Shown: positions 1-8,367, counted from the first letter of the stretch. The stretch is DNA of 31,646 nt from CBDUBS01 sp965365445 (GCA_965365445.1 CBDUBS010000017.1:1-31646), one strand, 5' to 3'. Made by a program: numbers and translations. The notes: generated from the sequence alone by a model not told the origin.

Positions 1-990
1 GGCAACATCAGTTACAGCGTCGGATCGGGGCCGCACTTTGTGGTGGAGGGCGACGAGTACGACAGCGCCTATTTCGATAAGCAGCCGAAATTCCTGCACT
101 ACCGGCCCAACAGCGCCGTCATCACGTCCATGGAGTTCGATCATGCCGACATTTACGACGCCTGGGAGGACTACCGCGAAGCCTTTCGCGCGTTTGCCGG
201 AACCGTGGACCCGGCCGGCGTGCTGGCCCTCTTCGGCGACGATCCGGAAGTACGTCAGCTGGCCGGCTATACGAAGGCGCGGGTGCGTTACTACGGCATC
301 GAAGGAGAAGACGACGATGTGACGGCGCGCCACATCCGATCGGGAGGGGGCGGCCAGCGGTTTACCCTGATGGCCGACGGTACGGAGTTAACGGAAGTGT
401 ACCTCCCGATGAGCGGGTTGCATAACCTGCGTAACGCCCTTGGCGTATGCACCCTGTTGCTGGATGAAGGCATAGCCCCCGACGACCTGGCCCGAGGCTT
501 TGCCTCGTTCAAGGGGTTGAAACGCCGTCAGGAGGTACGCGGAGAGGCTGGCGACGTGATCGTAGTGGATGATTTTGCCCACCACCCTACCGCCGTCAGG
601 GAAACGATACGGGCCGTAGCCCTGCGGTGGCCGGAGCGCCGGTTGATCGCCGTGTTCGAGCCACGCTCCAATTCGAGCCGTCGAAAGGTGTTCGAGCAGG
701 CCTACAGCGAAGCCTTCGACCAGGCGGCGGCCGTGTTTCTGAGCGCCCCACCGCTCCGGCACAACGACCGGGCCGACAACTTGCTGGATGAACGAGCCGT
801 CGTCCGCTATCTGATGGAGCAGGGCGTCGAGGCCTCCGCCTATCCCAGCGCAAACGTTTTGCTTCCGCGTCTGCTCGATACGGTGCGCCCCGGCGACGTC
901 GTACTCATCATGAGCAACGGCAGCTTCGACGGCATTCACCATCGTTTGCTGGAAGCCCTGAAGGAACGGGAAACGGACCACGCCGAATAG
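1..990 (+). CDS. mpl: Mpl ligase, UDP-MurNAc:L-Ala-gamma-D-Glu-mDAP ligase, 5' part missing
   Basis: The reading frame is open from base 1, so the gene begins upstream of the window; about 329 residues of a usual 450 or so remain. Mpl joins recycled murein tripeptide to UDP-MurNAc with ATP in the cytoplasm, bypassing MurC-F steps. Visible Mur-ligase signatures are the VEGDEYDSAYFD stretch followed by SMEFDHADIYD, typical of Mpl rather than MurC, then the LHNLRNALG substrate/nucleotide region, a DDFAHHPTAVRETI segment and FEPRSNSSRRKVF in the C-terminal domain. The N-terminal Walker-type GxxGKT loop lies outside the window. The stop is one base from the stop of the convergent lipoprotein gene. 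MurC is the only realistic alternative and fits less well. Confidence 0.93.
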   Translation, partial: GNISYSVGSGPHFVVEGDEYDSAYFDKQPKFLHYRPNSAVITSMEFDHADIYDAWEDYREAFRAFAGTVDPAGVLALFGDDPEVRQLAGYTKARVRYYGIEGEDDDVTARHIRSGGGGQRFTLMADGTELTEVYLPMSGLHNLRNALGVCTLLLDEGIAPDDLARGFASFKGLKRRQEVRGEAGDVIVVDDFAHHPTAVRETIRAVALRWPERRLIAVFEPRSNSSRRKVFEQAYSEAFDQAAAVFLSAPPLRHNDRADNLLDERAVVRYLMEQGVEASAYPSANVLLPRLLDTVRPGDVVLIMSNGSFDGIHHRLLEALKERETDHAE

Positions 991-991
991 C

Positions 992-1402
992 CTATACCCC
1001 CGGCGAGCCCAGTACGTCGGTCAGTTTTTCCTGGACGAGCGGATGGTTGCCGTAATAGATGACGATCAGCTTATCCTGATAGTATACGTGCGGCGACCGC
1101 ATCGGGTCGCGAAACTGATCGATGTGGGCATAATCCTGCACGGCCGCCGCCGAGCTGTTGTATTCGAAGATACGCAGAATGCCCCCGGCGTTCACCTGAT
1201 ATTCGACGGCGGGCTCGGAGAACGGCGCGGCCGTCGTGGGGCCGTTATAGATCATCCCGATCCCCTGCCCCTGAAGGTAGTCCACGAGCCCCTTCGTCGA
1301 GTTTACGTGGGGGATGTTGTTCGGCCGGAAGAACACACAGCCGGATAGCGCGACGGCCAGAAGAAGCGTTGGGAAAAGAAACAGCCTGCGGTAACCAGTC
1401 AT
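992..1402 (-). CDS. Small putative lipoprotein of unknown function
   Basis: A 136-residue protein beginning MTGYRRLFLFPTLLLAVALSGC: a short basic start, a hydrophobic stretch and a lipobox (LSGC) with Cys22 as the likely lipidated residue. The frame is open a further 58 codons upstream, but that extension has no export signal in front of the lipobox and lacks a ribosome site, whereas AGGAA lies about 7 bases before the ATG at 1402. The mature part is about 115 residues, mixed polar with several Tyr (VYYQDKLIVIYYG), no recognised domain. It would sit on the inner or outer membrane facing the periplasm or surface. It is convergent with mpl, with one base between the two stops, and probably transcribed alone. 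No function can be assigned. Confidence 0.75.
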   Translation of the reverse strand: MTGYRRLFLFPTLLLAVALSGCVFFRPNNIPHVNSTKGLVDYLQGQGIGMIYNGPTTAAPFSEPAVEYQVNAGGILRIFEYNSSAAAVQDYAHIDQFRDPMRSPHVYYQDKLIVIYYGNHPLVQEKLTDVLGSPGV

Positions 1403-1548
1403 GGCGGATTCCTGATGCGGTCCCGCTTGGGAACCCGATACATGGCGCCCCGATTCCGCTCCGCGGCAGGGAACGGCCTCGGGATTGTCAATCGACTCCG
1501 TGGGTCTCTCTTTGCACCAATTATTCAACCGTATCGTTCCCGTTCCCG

Positions 1549-1583
1549 AAAAAAAGAAGGCCCCGAATCGCTTCAAGGCCTCC
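1549..1583 (-). terminator. Rho-independent terminator after glyS
   Basis: Reading the minus strand, GGAGGCC (1583-1577) pairs with GGCCTTC (1562-1556) with one G-T wobble, and is followed at once by a run of seven T (1555-1549). It lies 22 bases past the glyS stop and upstream of the lipoprotein start, so it should end glyS transcription and isolate the lipoprotein gene. Confidence 0.7.
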
Positions 1584-1604
1584 TCTTTAGGAATTGCGTG
1601 CGGT

Positions 1605-3026
1605 TCAGCGCAAGCCGTCGAACACGTACGCGGTCACATTGTCGCCGGCGATGCGGACTTGCTGCATGGAATCGCGTTCACGTACGGTAACCGTACCGTC
1701 TTCGAGGGTCTGGCCGTCGATGGTGACGCAGTACGGCGTACCGATTTCGTCCATGCGGCGGTAGCGGCGGCCGATGGCGCCTTTGTCGTCGTAGAACGTA
1801 TTGAAATGGGCGCGCAGGTCGTCCTCGATGCGGTGAGCCACCTCCGGCATACCGTCCTTTTTCACGAGCGGCAACACCGACGCCTTGATCGGGGCGATCT
1901 GGGGATGGAACCGGAGCACGGTACGCTGCTCTCCCTCCACCTCCTCTTCGTGATACGCTTCCGATAGCAGCATGAGAATGGTTCGGTCGAGCCCAACGGA
2001 CGTCTCGACGACGTACGGGATAAACCGTTCACCGCTCTGGGGGTCGAAGTATTCCATCTTCTTTCCCGAGAATTCCTGGTGGCGTCGGAGGTCGTAATCC
2101 GTGCGCGAATGGATGCCTTCCACTTCCTGCCAACCCATCGGGAACTGAAACTGGATATCGACGGCGGCATCGGCGTAGTGCGCGAGTTTCTCGTGCACGT
2201 GCCAGCGCAGTTTTTCCGGCCGGATGCCGTTATCGACGTGCCATTGCATCCGCTTTTCGCGCCAGCTTTCGTACGCCTCCATCTGGGCGCCCGGCCTGAC
2301 GAAATACTGCATTTCCATCTGTTCGAACTCGCGCATACGGAAAATGAATTGCCGTGCAACGATTTCGTTGCGGAATGCCTTACCGATCTGGGCGATACCG
2401 AAAGGTATGGCCTGCCGGGAGGTTTCGCGGACGTTATGGAAATTGACGAAAATGCCCTGGGCGGTTTCCGGGCGCAGGTACACCCGGCTCTCGTCGTCGG
2501 CCACCGGACCGATGTGGGTCGAAAACATCAGGTTGAACTGGCGCACATCGGTCCAGTCGAACGCGCCGGAGTCCGGGGAATGAATTTCCTCCTCCATGAT
2601 GAGCGTGTGGAGGGCGCGGGGCATATCCTCGGCATTCAGGGCGGCGACGAGCCGCTGCTCGACGGCATCGGCCCGTTCATCCTTTCCCTTTTGCCGGAGG
2701 CGATTGATGTGGCCCTCGATGAGCTGATCGGCCCGGTATCGCATCTTGGATACCCGGTCGTCGATCAGTGGGTCGTTGAAGGCGTCGACGTGGCCCGAGG
2801 CCTTCCAGACGGTAGGATGCATCAAAATGGCGGCATCGATCCCTTCGATGTTATCGTGGCGGTACACCATGGCTTTCCACCACCGGCTCTGCACGTTTCG
2901 CTTCAGCTCGACGCCCAGCGGGCCGTAATCGTAGGTGGCTCCGAGCCCGCCGTACACTTCGGAGGAGGGAAAGATAAACCCGCGCCGTTTACACAGGGAT
3001 ACCAGTTTTTCTAGCACATCGCTCAT
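1605..3026 (-). CDS. glyS: Glycyl-tRNA synthetase, alpha2 (single-chain) type
   Basis: A 473-residue class II aminoacyl-tRNA synthetase charging tRNA-Gly in the cytoplasm. The N terminus (LCKRRGFIFPSSEVYGGLGATYDYGPLG) is characteristic of the homodimeric GlyRS used by archaea, eukaryotes and part of bacteria, not the alpha2beta2 enzyme of E. coli. Motif 2 is visible as GKAFRNEI with RMREFEQMEMQYF following, and motif 3 as VVETSVGLDRTILMLL. The last hundred or so residues (from APIKASVLPL to the end) form the anticodon-binding domain. Length matches the family. The ATG at 3026 gives the expected N terminus, but no Shine-Dalgarno is evident. It is a single gene with a terminator 22 bases downstream and a 380-base gene-free region upstream. 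Confidence 0.97.
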   Translation of the reverse strand: MSDVLEKLVSLCKRRGFIFPSSEVYGGLGATYDYGPLGVELKRNVQSRWWKAMVYRHDNIEGIDAAILMHPTVWKASGHVDAFNDPLIDDRVSKMRYRADQLIEGHINRLRQKGKDERADAVEQRLVAALNAEDMPRALHTLIMEEEIHSPDSGAFDWTDVRQFNLMFSTHIGPVADDESRVYLRPETAQGIFVNFHNVRETSRQAIPFGIAQIGKAFRNEIVARQFIFRMREFEQMEMQYFVRPGAQMEAYESWREKRMQWHVDNGIRPEKLRWHVHEKLAHYADAAVDIQFQFPMGWQEVEGIHSRTDYDLRRHQEFSGKKMEYFDPQSGERFIPYVVETSVGLDRTILMLLSEAYHEEEVEGEQRTVLRFHPQIAPIKASVLPLVKKDGMPEVAHRIEDDLRAHFNTFYDDKGAIGRRYRRMDEIGTPYCVTIDGQTLEDGTVTVRERDSMQQVRIAGDNVTAYVFDGLR

Positions 3027-3406
3027 ATTCGTCGCATCGAGTTAGCCGGTACGAAACCGGACCGTCTCCCCACGGAGCGGTTCGGCAAAGAAGGGGAAAG
3101 TACCACACCCGGCAACCGTATTCAATGGCCGCCGGCCCTCCGGAGCGCCGGTAATCAGCGGAAAGAAAGGGCGACGCATTCCCTGCGTAACTCCAACCGC
3201 ATGCATTCGCACGACGTAGCGGCCCGGTTTAGATGTTTCAAGTTTGGTGCAAGCCTGCCGAAACGGCCCCCGGCGCCACGGATTAAACCCCCTGTCTTTA
3301 CTGGGAGAGAAGCTCCCGAGACGGTTCGTGGTCCGTTGGCGTTTCGGGTCGGTTCCGTCCGGGCCGCCCCGGAGGCGTTGCAAGGGAATGAAACCGATGG
3401 GGTTTT
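3027..3406. other. Gene-free divergent region, glyS / 156-aa gene
   Basis: About 380 bases between the glyS start and the next plus-strand gene. I see no convincing gene: the open frames here have no export signal, domain or ribosome site. It should hold the two divergent promoters, but I cannot point to clear boxes. A nested hairpin GTCT...GGGAG-AGAAG-CTCCC...AGAC lies near 3295-3333. I checked by eye for tRNA, T-box and common riboswitch motifs and found none. Confidence 0.4.
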
Positions 3407-3409
3407 GTG

Positions 3410-3880
3410 ATGCTTGCGTACAAGATTAATCCTGTTTTCGAAAGCCAGATGAGATTCCAGAATCTTACAGCGATGCTGAAAGCTCGCTACGGACCCCATT
3501 CCCGCGAGGTGGAAACCAATCACTGGATTTTCGAGGTAATGACAGGAGAGCAGCGCTCGCAGGTCGTCCATCTCATTCTCAGGGAAGTAGACGTGGACGG
3601 CCGGGACGTGTCGCGAGTGATTGCCGACAGTCCGATCGGACCGATGCCGCAACGGTACGACCTCGAATCGCTCCTTCGGAAAAACGCCACCCTGGATGTC
3701 GGAGCGATCTGCATCGAGGATTTTCGAAACGAAGAAAACGAGATGGTCACGTACTTCTCGCTACGCGCTTCCCACCTGGCGTCTACGGCCGATTTCGAGG
3801 AGATCTGGGAAATGGTGGAGAAGGTAGCTCACGTAGCGGATGCACTCGAAAAGGATATATACGCCCAGGACTTGCACTGA
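3410..3880 (+). CDS. Unrecognised soluble protein, 156 aa
   Basis: A mixed alpha/beta, acidic cytoplasmic-looking protein of 156 residues with no signal peptide or membrane segment. The ATG at 3410 is preferred over the in-frame GTG at 3407; a GGGG stretch lies about 7 bases ahead. The C terminus is helical and charged (DFEEIWEMVEKVAHVADALEKDI). The layout, a beta-rich core with a final amphipathic helix containing an AD-LE pattern, faintly recalls the CesT/YbjN chaperone-like fold, but this is a weak impression only. It is followed after 54 bases by a membrane protein gene in the same direction, so the two may be co-transcribed. Codon use resembles the neighbours. Confidence 0.75.
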   Translation: MLAYKINPVFESQMRFQNLTAMLKARYGPHSREVETNHWIFEVMTGEQRSQVVHLILREVDVDGRDVSRVIADSPIGPMPQRYDLESLLRKNATLDVGAICIEDFRNEENEMVTYFSLRASHLASTADFEEIWEMVEKVAHVADALEKDIYAQDLH

Positions 3881-3934
3881 CGCAGCCCGGCTATAGCCGC
3901 TTCATTCGTCATCAACCATAGATACTATCTAGAT

Positions 3935-5032
3935 ATGTTTAGAAATCTCAAATTCCGCGCGAACTACGACGCTTACCGCCGAAACGAACACGGCATCAAA
4001 AAATTTGCCGAAATGAGCATCGGCCAACTCGTCCGGAAGGTCGCCAAAAAGTCGGCCTTCTACCGGGAGATGAACGAGAACATGCTCGTCGAAAAGGCCA
4101 ACCTGCGGCTGCGCTCCAACGAACTCCACAATAACCCGATGCTCGATCCGGGTGAATTCTTTACGGTGCGACGGCGTCTGTGGGCCAATGCGTTCATCAT
4201 CAGCGCCGTTTTCGTGGCCGCCATTTTTCTGACGTACCTTTCCGTTTCGACGTTCGTAACCGAAGGGGATATGATGGCGGGCTTCCTCGCGTGGCTGGTC
4301 TCGGGGGTGCTGGCCGTGGTGCTGGTAGGGGGCGGCCTGGGCGTTACGGAACGGCTGCTCGAGTCGCTGTTACCCCGTCGCGCTCCGCGCACGCCCGAGC
4401 TTCGGGAAGCTTCGCAGGCCGTAGCTCCGCTTTGGGGCTTCCTGCTCGTGGGCATCGAGCTCACCCTGCTCGGCATTTCGGAAGTGCGCGCCGCTCAATT
4501 CGCAGAAGCGCAGCACAGCGAAGTGTTCTACTTCGGCTTCATCACCATGATTATGCTGTTTCCTCTGATGGCCGGAGCCATCCGGTGGGACGCCATGCAA
4601 TACGTCGATCTGTACAAAGCTACCGTAGCACTTCGCCAGATCGAAAGCCGGCTCGCACAGATCGACTCGATCCTGCGCCAGAACGAGGAATACGAAAGCA
4701 ATTTCTACAAGATCAAGAGCATCGAGTACTGGGATCTGCTCAACGATTTCCGCACGTACAAGGATAACTATAACCAGCGGAAGGGCATATCCGAAAACCT
4801 CACCGGCCATTTTGCCCAGACGTACGACCTTTTCCAGGCCGAGGCCAACAAGCGCTACTCGGCGGATATTCGCGACGTTACGTCCAAGTCCATACGCAAG
4901 CTGGAGCTCGTCGGGGCCAACCCGGGCAACAAGCTGGGTCAGGCTGCGCCGGCGCGCCCTCCGGAAGTTCGCACCAACGGCAACACCGCCGACGGCGCAG
5001 CGGTATACCTGAACCCGCAACCGATACGTTGA
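3935..5032 (+). CDS. Unrecognised four-helix membrane protein, 365 aa
   Basis: The protein has a basic cytoplasmic N-terminal part (residues 1-80), four likely membrane segments at about 83-105, 113-135, 164-184 and 196-215, and a long charged, helical C-terminal part with a probable coiled coil (about 226-275, with ALRQIESRLAQIDSILRQNEEYE). The last 35 residues are Pro/Ala/Asn-rich and look disordered. No catalytic motif or named family is recognised. Helix arrangement suggests both ends are cytoplasmic. It follows the 156-aa gene by 54 bases, a gap that contains the palindromes CGGCTATAGCCG and TATCTAGATA, the latter running into the start codon; no Shine-Dalgarno is present. A strong terminator follows. 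It could be a scaffold or mechanosensing-type membrane protein, but this is a guess. Confidence 0.8.
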   Translation: MFRNLKFRANYDAYRRNEHGIKKFAEMSIGQLVRKVAKKSAFYREMNENMLVEKANLRLRSNELHNNPMLDPGEFFTVRRRLWANAFIISAVFVAAIFLTYLSVSTFVTEGDMMAGFLAWLVSGVLAVVLVGGGLGVTERLLESLLPRRAPRTPELREASQAVAPLWGFLLVGIELTLLGISEVRAAQFAEAQHSEVFYFGFITMIMLFPLMAGAIRWDAMQYVDLYKATVALRQIESRLAQIDSILRQNEEYESNFYKIKSIEYWDLLNDFRTYKDNYNQRKGISENLTGHFAQTYDLFQAEANKRYSADIRDVTSKSIRKLELVGANPGNKLGQAAPARPPEVRTNGNTADGAAVYLNPQPIR

Positions 5033-5051
5033 AATCAACCGGATCTATGAA

Positions 5052-5084
5052 AAAGGCTCTGCCGCTTACCCCGGCAGAGCCTTT
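5052..5084. terminator. Bidirectional rho-independent terminator
   Basis: A perfect 13-bp stem, AAAGGCTCTGCCG (5052-5064) with CGGCAGAGCCTTT (5072-5084), and a 7-base loop. On the plus strand it runs into seven or more T; on the minus strand the A/T-rich foot gives a T run as well. It sits between the convergent stops of the four-helix membrane protein gene and radC and probably serves both. Confidence 0.93.
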
Positions 5085-5094
5085 TTTTACGCGC

Positions 5095-5850
5095 TCACAG
5101 TGCGTTCATCAGGCCGCGCTCGGCGAGCGAGGTAAACCCCGAGCCGGCTATGATGAGATGGTCGTGAACCCGGATGCCCATGAGGTTACCGGCTTCAACC
5201 AGTTGCTTCGTAATGCGAATATCCTCCCGGCTGGGTTCGAGATTGCCCGAAGGATGGTTGTGCAGGCAGATGATCGAAGCGGCATTCTCCAGCACCGCTT
5301 TCTGAAACACGGCCCGCGGCTCGACGATGCTGGCTGCCAGGCCGCCCTCACTGACGGTAAAGTCGCCCGTGATGAAATTCGCCGTGTTCAGGAAAACGAC
5401 CTTGAACACCTCCTTTTTCAGATCGCGCATGAGCGGACCATACACGGCCGCTACGTCCTCCGGCGAACACACCTGCACCCGGGGCCCGTTCCGGCCGGAT
5501 TCAACCCTCCTTCCAATCTCAAACGCCGCGACGAGCTGAACGGCTTTGGCCGGACCGACGCCGGTGACCCGCATGAGTTCCTTCAAGTCGCGGCGGGAGA
5601 GATCATGAAGCGACCCGTATGTACGCACGAGCGTCTGGCCGAGTTGTACGGCAGAGAGGGAGCCTTGCCTGGTAAACGTCCCGGTGCCGAAAATGAGCGC
5701 GATCAATTCTCCGTCGGTAAGCGCCGCCGCGCCGCGGCTCATGAGCTTTTCCCGGGGACGATCCGTTTCGTTCCATTCCCGAATGGGAACGCTATACCGA
5801 ATTTCCGGCTCGGCCGACGATTCCGGGGGCGGCGGACGACGTGTAGCCAT
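5095..5850 (-). CDS. radC: RadC family JAB1/MPN-like protein
   Basis: A 251-residue protein with the RadC layout: N-terminal segment REWNETDRPREKLMSRGAAALTDGELIALIFGTG, a helix-hairpin-helix (VTGVGPAKAVQLVAAFEIG, about 95-113), and the JAMM-like metal site H197-N-H199-P-S201-G with Asp210 (CLHNHPSG...SREDIRIT). RadC was named a DNA repair factor, but its biochemical role is not established; the JAMM motif suggests a metal-dependent peptidase or nuclease-like fold. The ATG at 5850 starts a family-like N terminus; an in-frame GTG at 5883 would add 11 residues, and the purine-rich GAGAGGGGAG falls between the two, so the start is uncertain. It lies closely downstream of rho and ends at a strong terminator, so the two are probably co-transcribed. 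Confidence 0.95.
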   Translation of the reverse strand: MATRRPPPPESSAEPEIRYSVPIREWNETDRPREKLMSRGAAALTDGELIALIFGTGTFTRQGSLSAVQLGQTLVRTYGSLHDLSRRDLKELMRVTGVGPAKAVQLVAAFEIGRRVESGRNGPRVQVCSPEDVAAVYGPLMRDLKKEVFKVVFLNTANFITGDFTVSEGGLAASIVEPRAVFQKAVLENAASIICLHNHPSGNLEPSREDIRITKQLVEAGNLMGIRVHDHLIIAGSGFTSLAERGLMNAL

Positions 5851-5906
5851 GACAGACGTAAAGAGGTACTCCCCTCTCTGCACTCACTGGGGTCGGCCGG
5901 CGAACG

Positions 5907-7022
5907 TCAGGAGGGACTGGGGATCAAATCGTTCAGAAGATCCTCATTGGAGGGGGACTGTTGCAAGTGCCTGAGCAGGGCCTGCATGGCCTCGATCGGA
6001 GGACGGCTATTGAGCGCCCGAAACAGCCTGTGGTGCTGATCGACCTTATCCCCGAGAAGCAGTTCCTCGTTTCGGGTGCCGCTTTTGCGCAGGTTGATGG
6101 CCGGGAAAATGCGCTTGTTGGCCATTTCCCGATCCAGCACGATTTCGGAGTTGCCGGTGCCCTTGAATTCCTCGAAGATGACCTCATCCATACGGCTGCC
6201 GGTATCCACGAGGGCCGTCGCGATGATGGTGAGCGACCCACCCCCTTCGATGTTGCGAGCGGCGCCGAAGATCTTTCGGGGAATCTGCATGGCTCGCGCA
6301 TCCAGACCACCCGAGAGGGTGCGGCCGCTGCCTTCCATATACAGGTTGAAGGTCCGGCCCAACCGGGTGAGCGAGTCGAGCAGCAGCACCACGTCGCGCT
6401 TCATTTCCACGAGCCGTTTGGCGTATTCCAGGGCAACCGTTGATACACGGACGTGGTTATCCTCTTCCCGATCGTTGGAGGACGCAAACACCATGGCGCT
6501 GGTAGAGCGCTTGAAGTCGGTAACTTCCTCCGGTCGCTCATCAACGAGCAGGGCCACCAGTTCCACTTCGGGGTGGTTTCTCGAAATAGCGGCCGCAATC
6601 TGTTTGAGCAGGATCGTTTTACCCGCCCGGGGGGGAGATACGATCAGGGCGCGCTGCCCTTTGCCGATGGGCGCCGCCAGATCGACCACGCGCATGGAAA
6701 TATCCTGCGGGCCGCTTACGAGTTGCAGCTTTTCCGTGGGATAGATGATCTGTCCGTTCTCGAAGTCAAGAAACCGAGCCCATGTATCCGGAGGTACGCC
6801 CATCACGGATGTGATCTGGCTCACTTGCATGGCCCCTTTACGACCGGGATGCATCTGGCCTTCAAGGATGACCCCGTCCCGCAAGGAAAACTTCTTGACG
6901 AGGGGCGGAGGCACGAAGGGGTCGTTATCGGTTTTTGGTACGTCCTGGCGAAACTCTCTGACGAAACCAAATTTCTTGTCTCCGATCACTTCCAGGAGGC
7001 CGCGAAAGGGTTGTTCTGCCAT
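5907..7022 (-). CDS. rho: Transcription termination factor Rho, short N terminus
   Basis: A 371-residue hexameric RNA-dependent ATPase that ends transcription of untranslated RNA. It begins directly with the OB-fold cold-shock-like RNA-binding domain (LLEVIGDKKFGFVR, residues 9-22). The ATPase domain follows: P-loop SPPRAGKT (129-136, Lys135), catalytic DERPEEVTD (161-169), Walker B VVLLLDSLTR (211-220), the Q-loop region LSGGLDARAMQIPRKIFGAARN and the R-loop region GSRMDEVIFEEFKGTGN. Compared with the 419-residue E. coli protein, the N-terminal helical bundle (about 47 residues) is absent, and an in-frame stop lies only a few codons upstream of the ATG, so a longer start is not available. 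radC follows closely. Confidence 0.97.
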   Translation of the reverse strand: MAEQPFRGLLEVIGDKKFGFVREFRQDVPKTDNDPFVPPPLVKKFSLRDGVILEGQMHPGRKGAMQVSQITSVMGVPPDTWARFLDFENGQIIYPTEKLQLVSGPQDISMRVVDLAAPIGKGQRALIVSPPRAGKTILLKQIAAAISRNHPEVELVALLVDERPEEVTDFKRSTSAMVFASSNDREEDNHVRVSTVALEYAKRLVEMKRDVVLLLDSLTRLGRTFNLYMEGSGRTLSGGLDARAMQIPRKIFGAARNIEGGGSLTIIATALVDTGSRMDEVIFEEFKGTGNSEIVLDREMANKRIFPAINLRKSGTRNEELLLGDKVDQHHRLFRALNSRPPIEAMQALLRHLQQSPSNEDLLNDLIPSPS

Positions 7023-7551
7023 ACTACGCTAAGCAAAGATTAGGGCCTCATGCACGGATCGTACCGCCGGGCATTGCGTCTCCTGAACGTGGCGCCGGCC
7101 GCCGGGTGAGGGGTCCCATGAATAAAAACAATGATGACAAACGCCCCCTAAAAATCGCTATCGCCGCAGGCTGGAACTCGGGAAAGCGGTCTGTAAGGAA
7201 TGCAAGAATAATGCACTGCTACCGGTTACCGTTCATACCTGCTCTGCCCGACCTGCCTGTTAGGAGCGACGTCAAAGGGATTCAACGGTCCGAGGGCCGC
7301 TGCAGAAAGAAGGCTGCGGCGCCGGCCGCACCATCCGATCAAAACGCAGAGGAAGTACAGTCGGCCCGAATGCACGAGGTAACACAGGGGCCGGGATGCT
7401 CGAGCAGAGGAAAACGGAGGGAACGTTGGAAAATCAACCAGAAGAAGGGCGCAACGATCTTGCTGGCTGGAACGACCTGCAAGATATATGGTTTCCGCCA
7501 ATGCATCAAGAACGGATATACGTTTCATCGCCTCATTCGACCCTGACCGGT
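7023..7551. other. Gene-free divergent region, rho / hydrolase
   Basis: About 530 bases between the rho start and the preferred hydrolase start. Open frames exist, but their encoded peptides are Arg/Cys-rich with codon use unlike the neighbours. On the rho side, TAATCTTTG about 10-18 bases before the start resembles a Bacteroidota -7 box with one extra base, without a clear -33 partner. The stretch GGCGCCGGCCGCCGGG near 7091-7106 can fold in the rho leader. A GGAGGG at 7416-7421 precedes a possible TTG start for the hydrolase. No tRNA, tmRNA, RNase P RNA or riboswitch was recognised by eye. Confidence 0.4.
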
Positions 7552-8343
7552 ATGGCACAAGCCGCTACGGCCTACGATACCCTCAATCTGGAAACATACG
7601 GACCGGAAACCGGCGACCCGGTCGTTCTGCTTCACGGCTGGGGCAGCAGCGCTGCCCTGATGCAACCCGTCGCGCTGGCGCTCGCCGACCGATACCGGGT
7701 ATATGCCCTCGACATGCCCGGCCACGGGCGCTCCCCGATTCCCGTGGAACCTATAGGGGTGCCCGAGCAAGCCGGCCTGGTATTCGATTTCGTGCGGGAG
7801 GTCGTGGGGAAGCCGGTCACCCTGATCGGCCACTCCAACGGGGGGCGCATAGCGCTGTACATGGCCTCCGAGCCGGACATGGCCCTGCTGGTCCGACGAT
7901 TGGTTCTGGTCAGCCCTTCCGGCATCATGCCGCGGCGTTCGGGGGCCTACCATGTCCGCAGAGGCCTGGCCCGGCTGCTCAAAGCCCCATTCCGGTTACT
8001 CCCCGAACCGTTACGCGCATTCGGCCTGGACTGGCTGCGCCATTCGCTCGTGTGGAAGGCCCTTGGCTCGAGCGATTACCGGCACCTGGAGGGGGCCATG
8101 CGAGAGACCTTTGTTAAGACCGTTAACTTCTACCTCGACGACCGGGTGCAAAACATCGAGGCGCCCGTCTTATTATTCTGGGGAGATAAAGACGAAGCCA
8201 TATCCCGGTACCAGATGAGCGTCCTGGAGAAGCGTATTCCCGATGCCGGGCTGGTCGTCCTGGAGAACGCCGGTCACTATGGCTATCTGGATAATGCCGG
8301 TGTATTCCATTCCGCTACCCGGTATTTTCTCGAAAACACGTAA
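7552..8343 (+). CDS. Alpha/beta hydrolase, substrate unknown
   Basis: A 263-residue serine hydrolase of the alpha/beta fold. Visible are the oxyanion-hole segment LLHGWGSS (27-33), the nucleophile elbow GHSNGG with Ser95, the acid in FWGDKDEA (Asp214) and the catalytic His242 in ENAGHYGYLD. A lid of about 60 residues, basic and Leu/Arg-rich, spans roughly 126-190. No signal peptide is seen from this start, so it is probably cytoplasmic. Start is uncertain: the frame is open further upstream, with an ATG at 7501 and a TTG at 7426 that follows a GGAGGG; the 7552 ATG was chosen because it fits the usual short N terminus of the family. It precedes the MurF-like gene by 24 bases. Esterase, lipase or C-C hydrolase activity cannot be told apart. 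Confidence 0.88.
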   Translation: MAQAATAYDTLNLETYGPETGDPVVLLHGWGSSAALMQPVALALADRYRVYALDMPGHGRSPIPVEPIGVPEQAGLVFDFVREVVGKPVTLIGHSNGGRIALYMASEPDMALLVRRLVLVSPSGIMPRRSGAYHVRRGLARLLKAPFRLLPEPLRAFGLDWLRHSLVWKALGSSDYRHLEGAMRETFVKTVNFYLDDRVQNIEAPVLLFWGDKDEAISRYQMSVLEKRIPDAGLVVLENAGHYGYLDNAGVFHSATRYFLENT

Positions 8344-8367
8344 ACGGATCGCCCTCAACGCGCTGCT

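Noticed and set aside
3200..3330. Possible cobalamin riboswitch, because of GGTGCAAGCC and a nearby run of C
   Set aside because: The remaining conserved boxes and their order are missing, and no B12-related gene follows.
3155..3652. Minus-strand open frame of 165 codons between glyS and the 156-aa gene
   Set aside because: It overlaps the better supported plus-strand gene and has no protein-like pattern.
5029..6039. Plus-strand open frame of 336 codons across radC and rho
   Set aside because: It crosses a strong terminator and two well-supported minus-strand genes, so it is a shadow.
7106..7546. Open frame of 146 codons on the plus strand, with a fair GGGG before an internal ATG at 7118
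   Set aside because: Arg/Cys-rich peptide with rare Arg codons (AGA, AGG) and no domain; it runs close to the hydrolase start in another frame. It may be chance, though a short peptide cannot be excluded.
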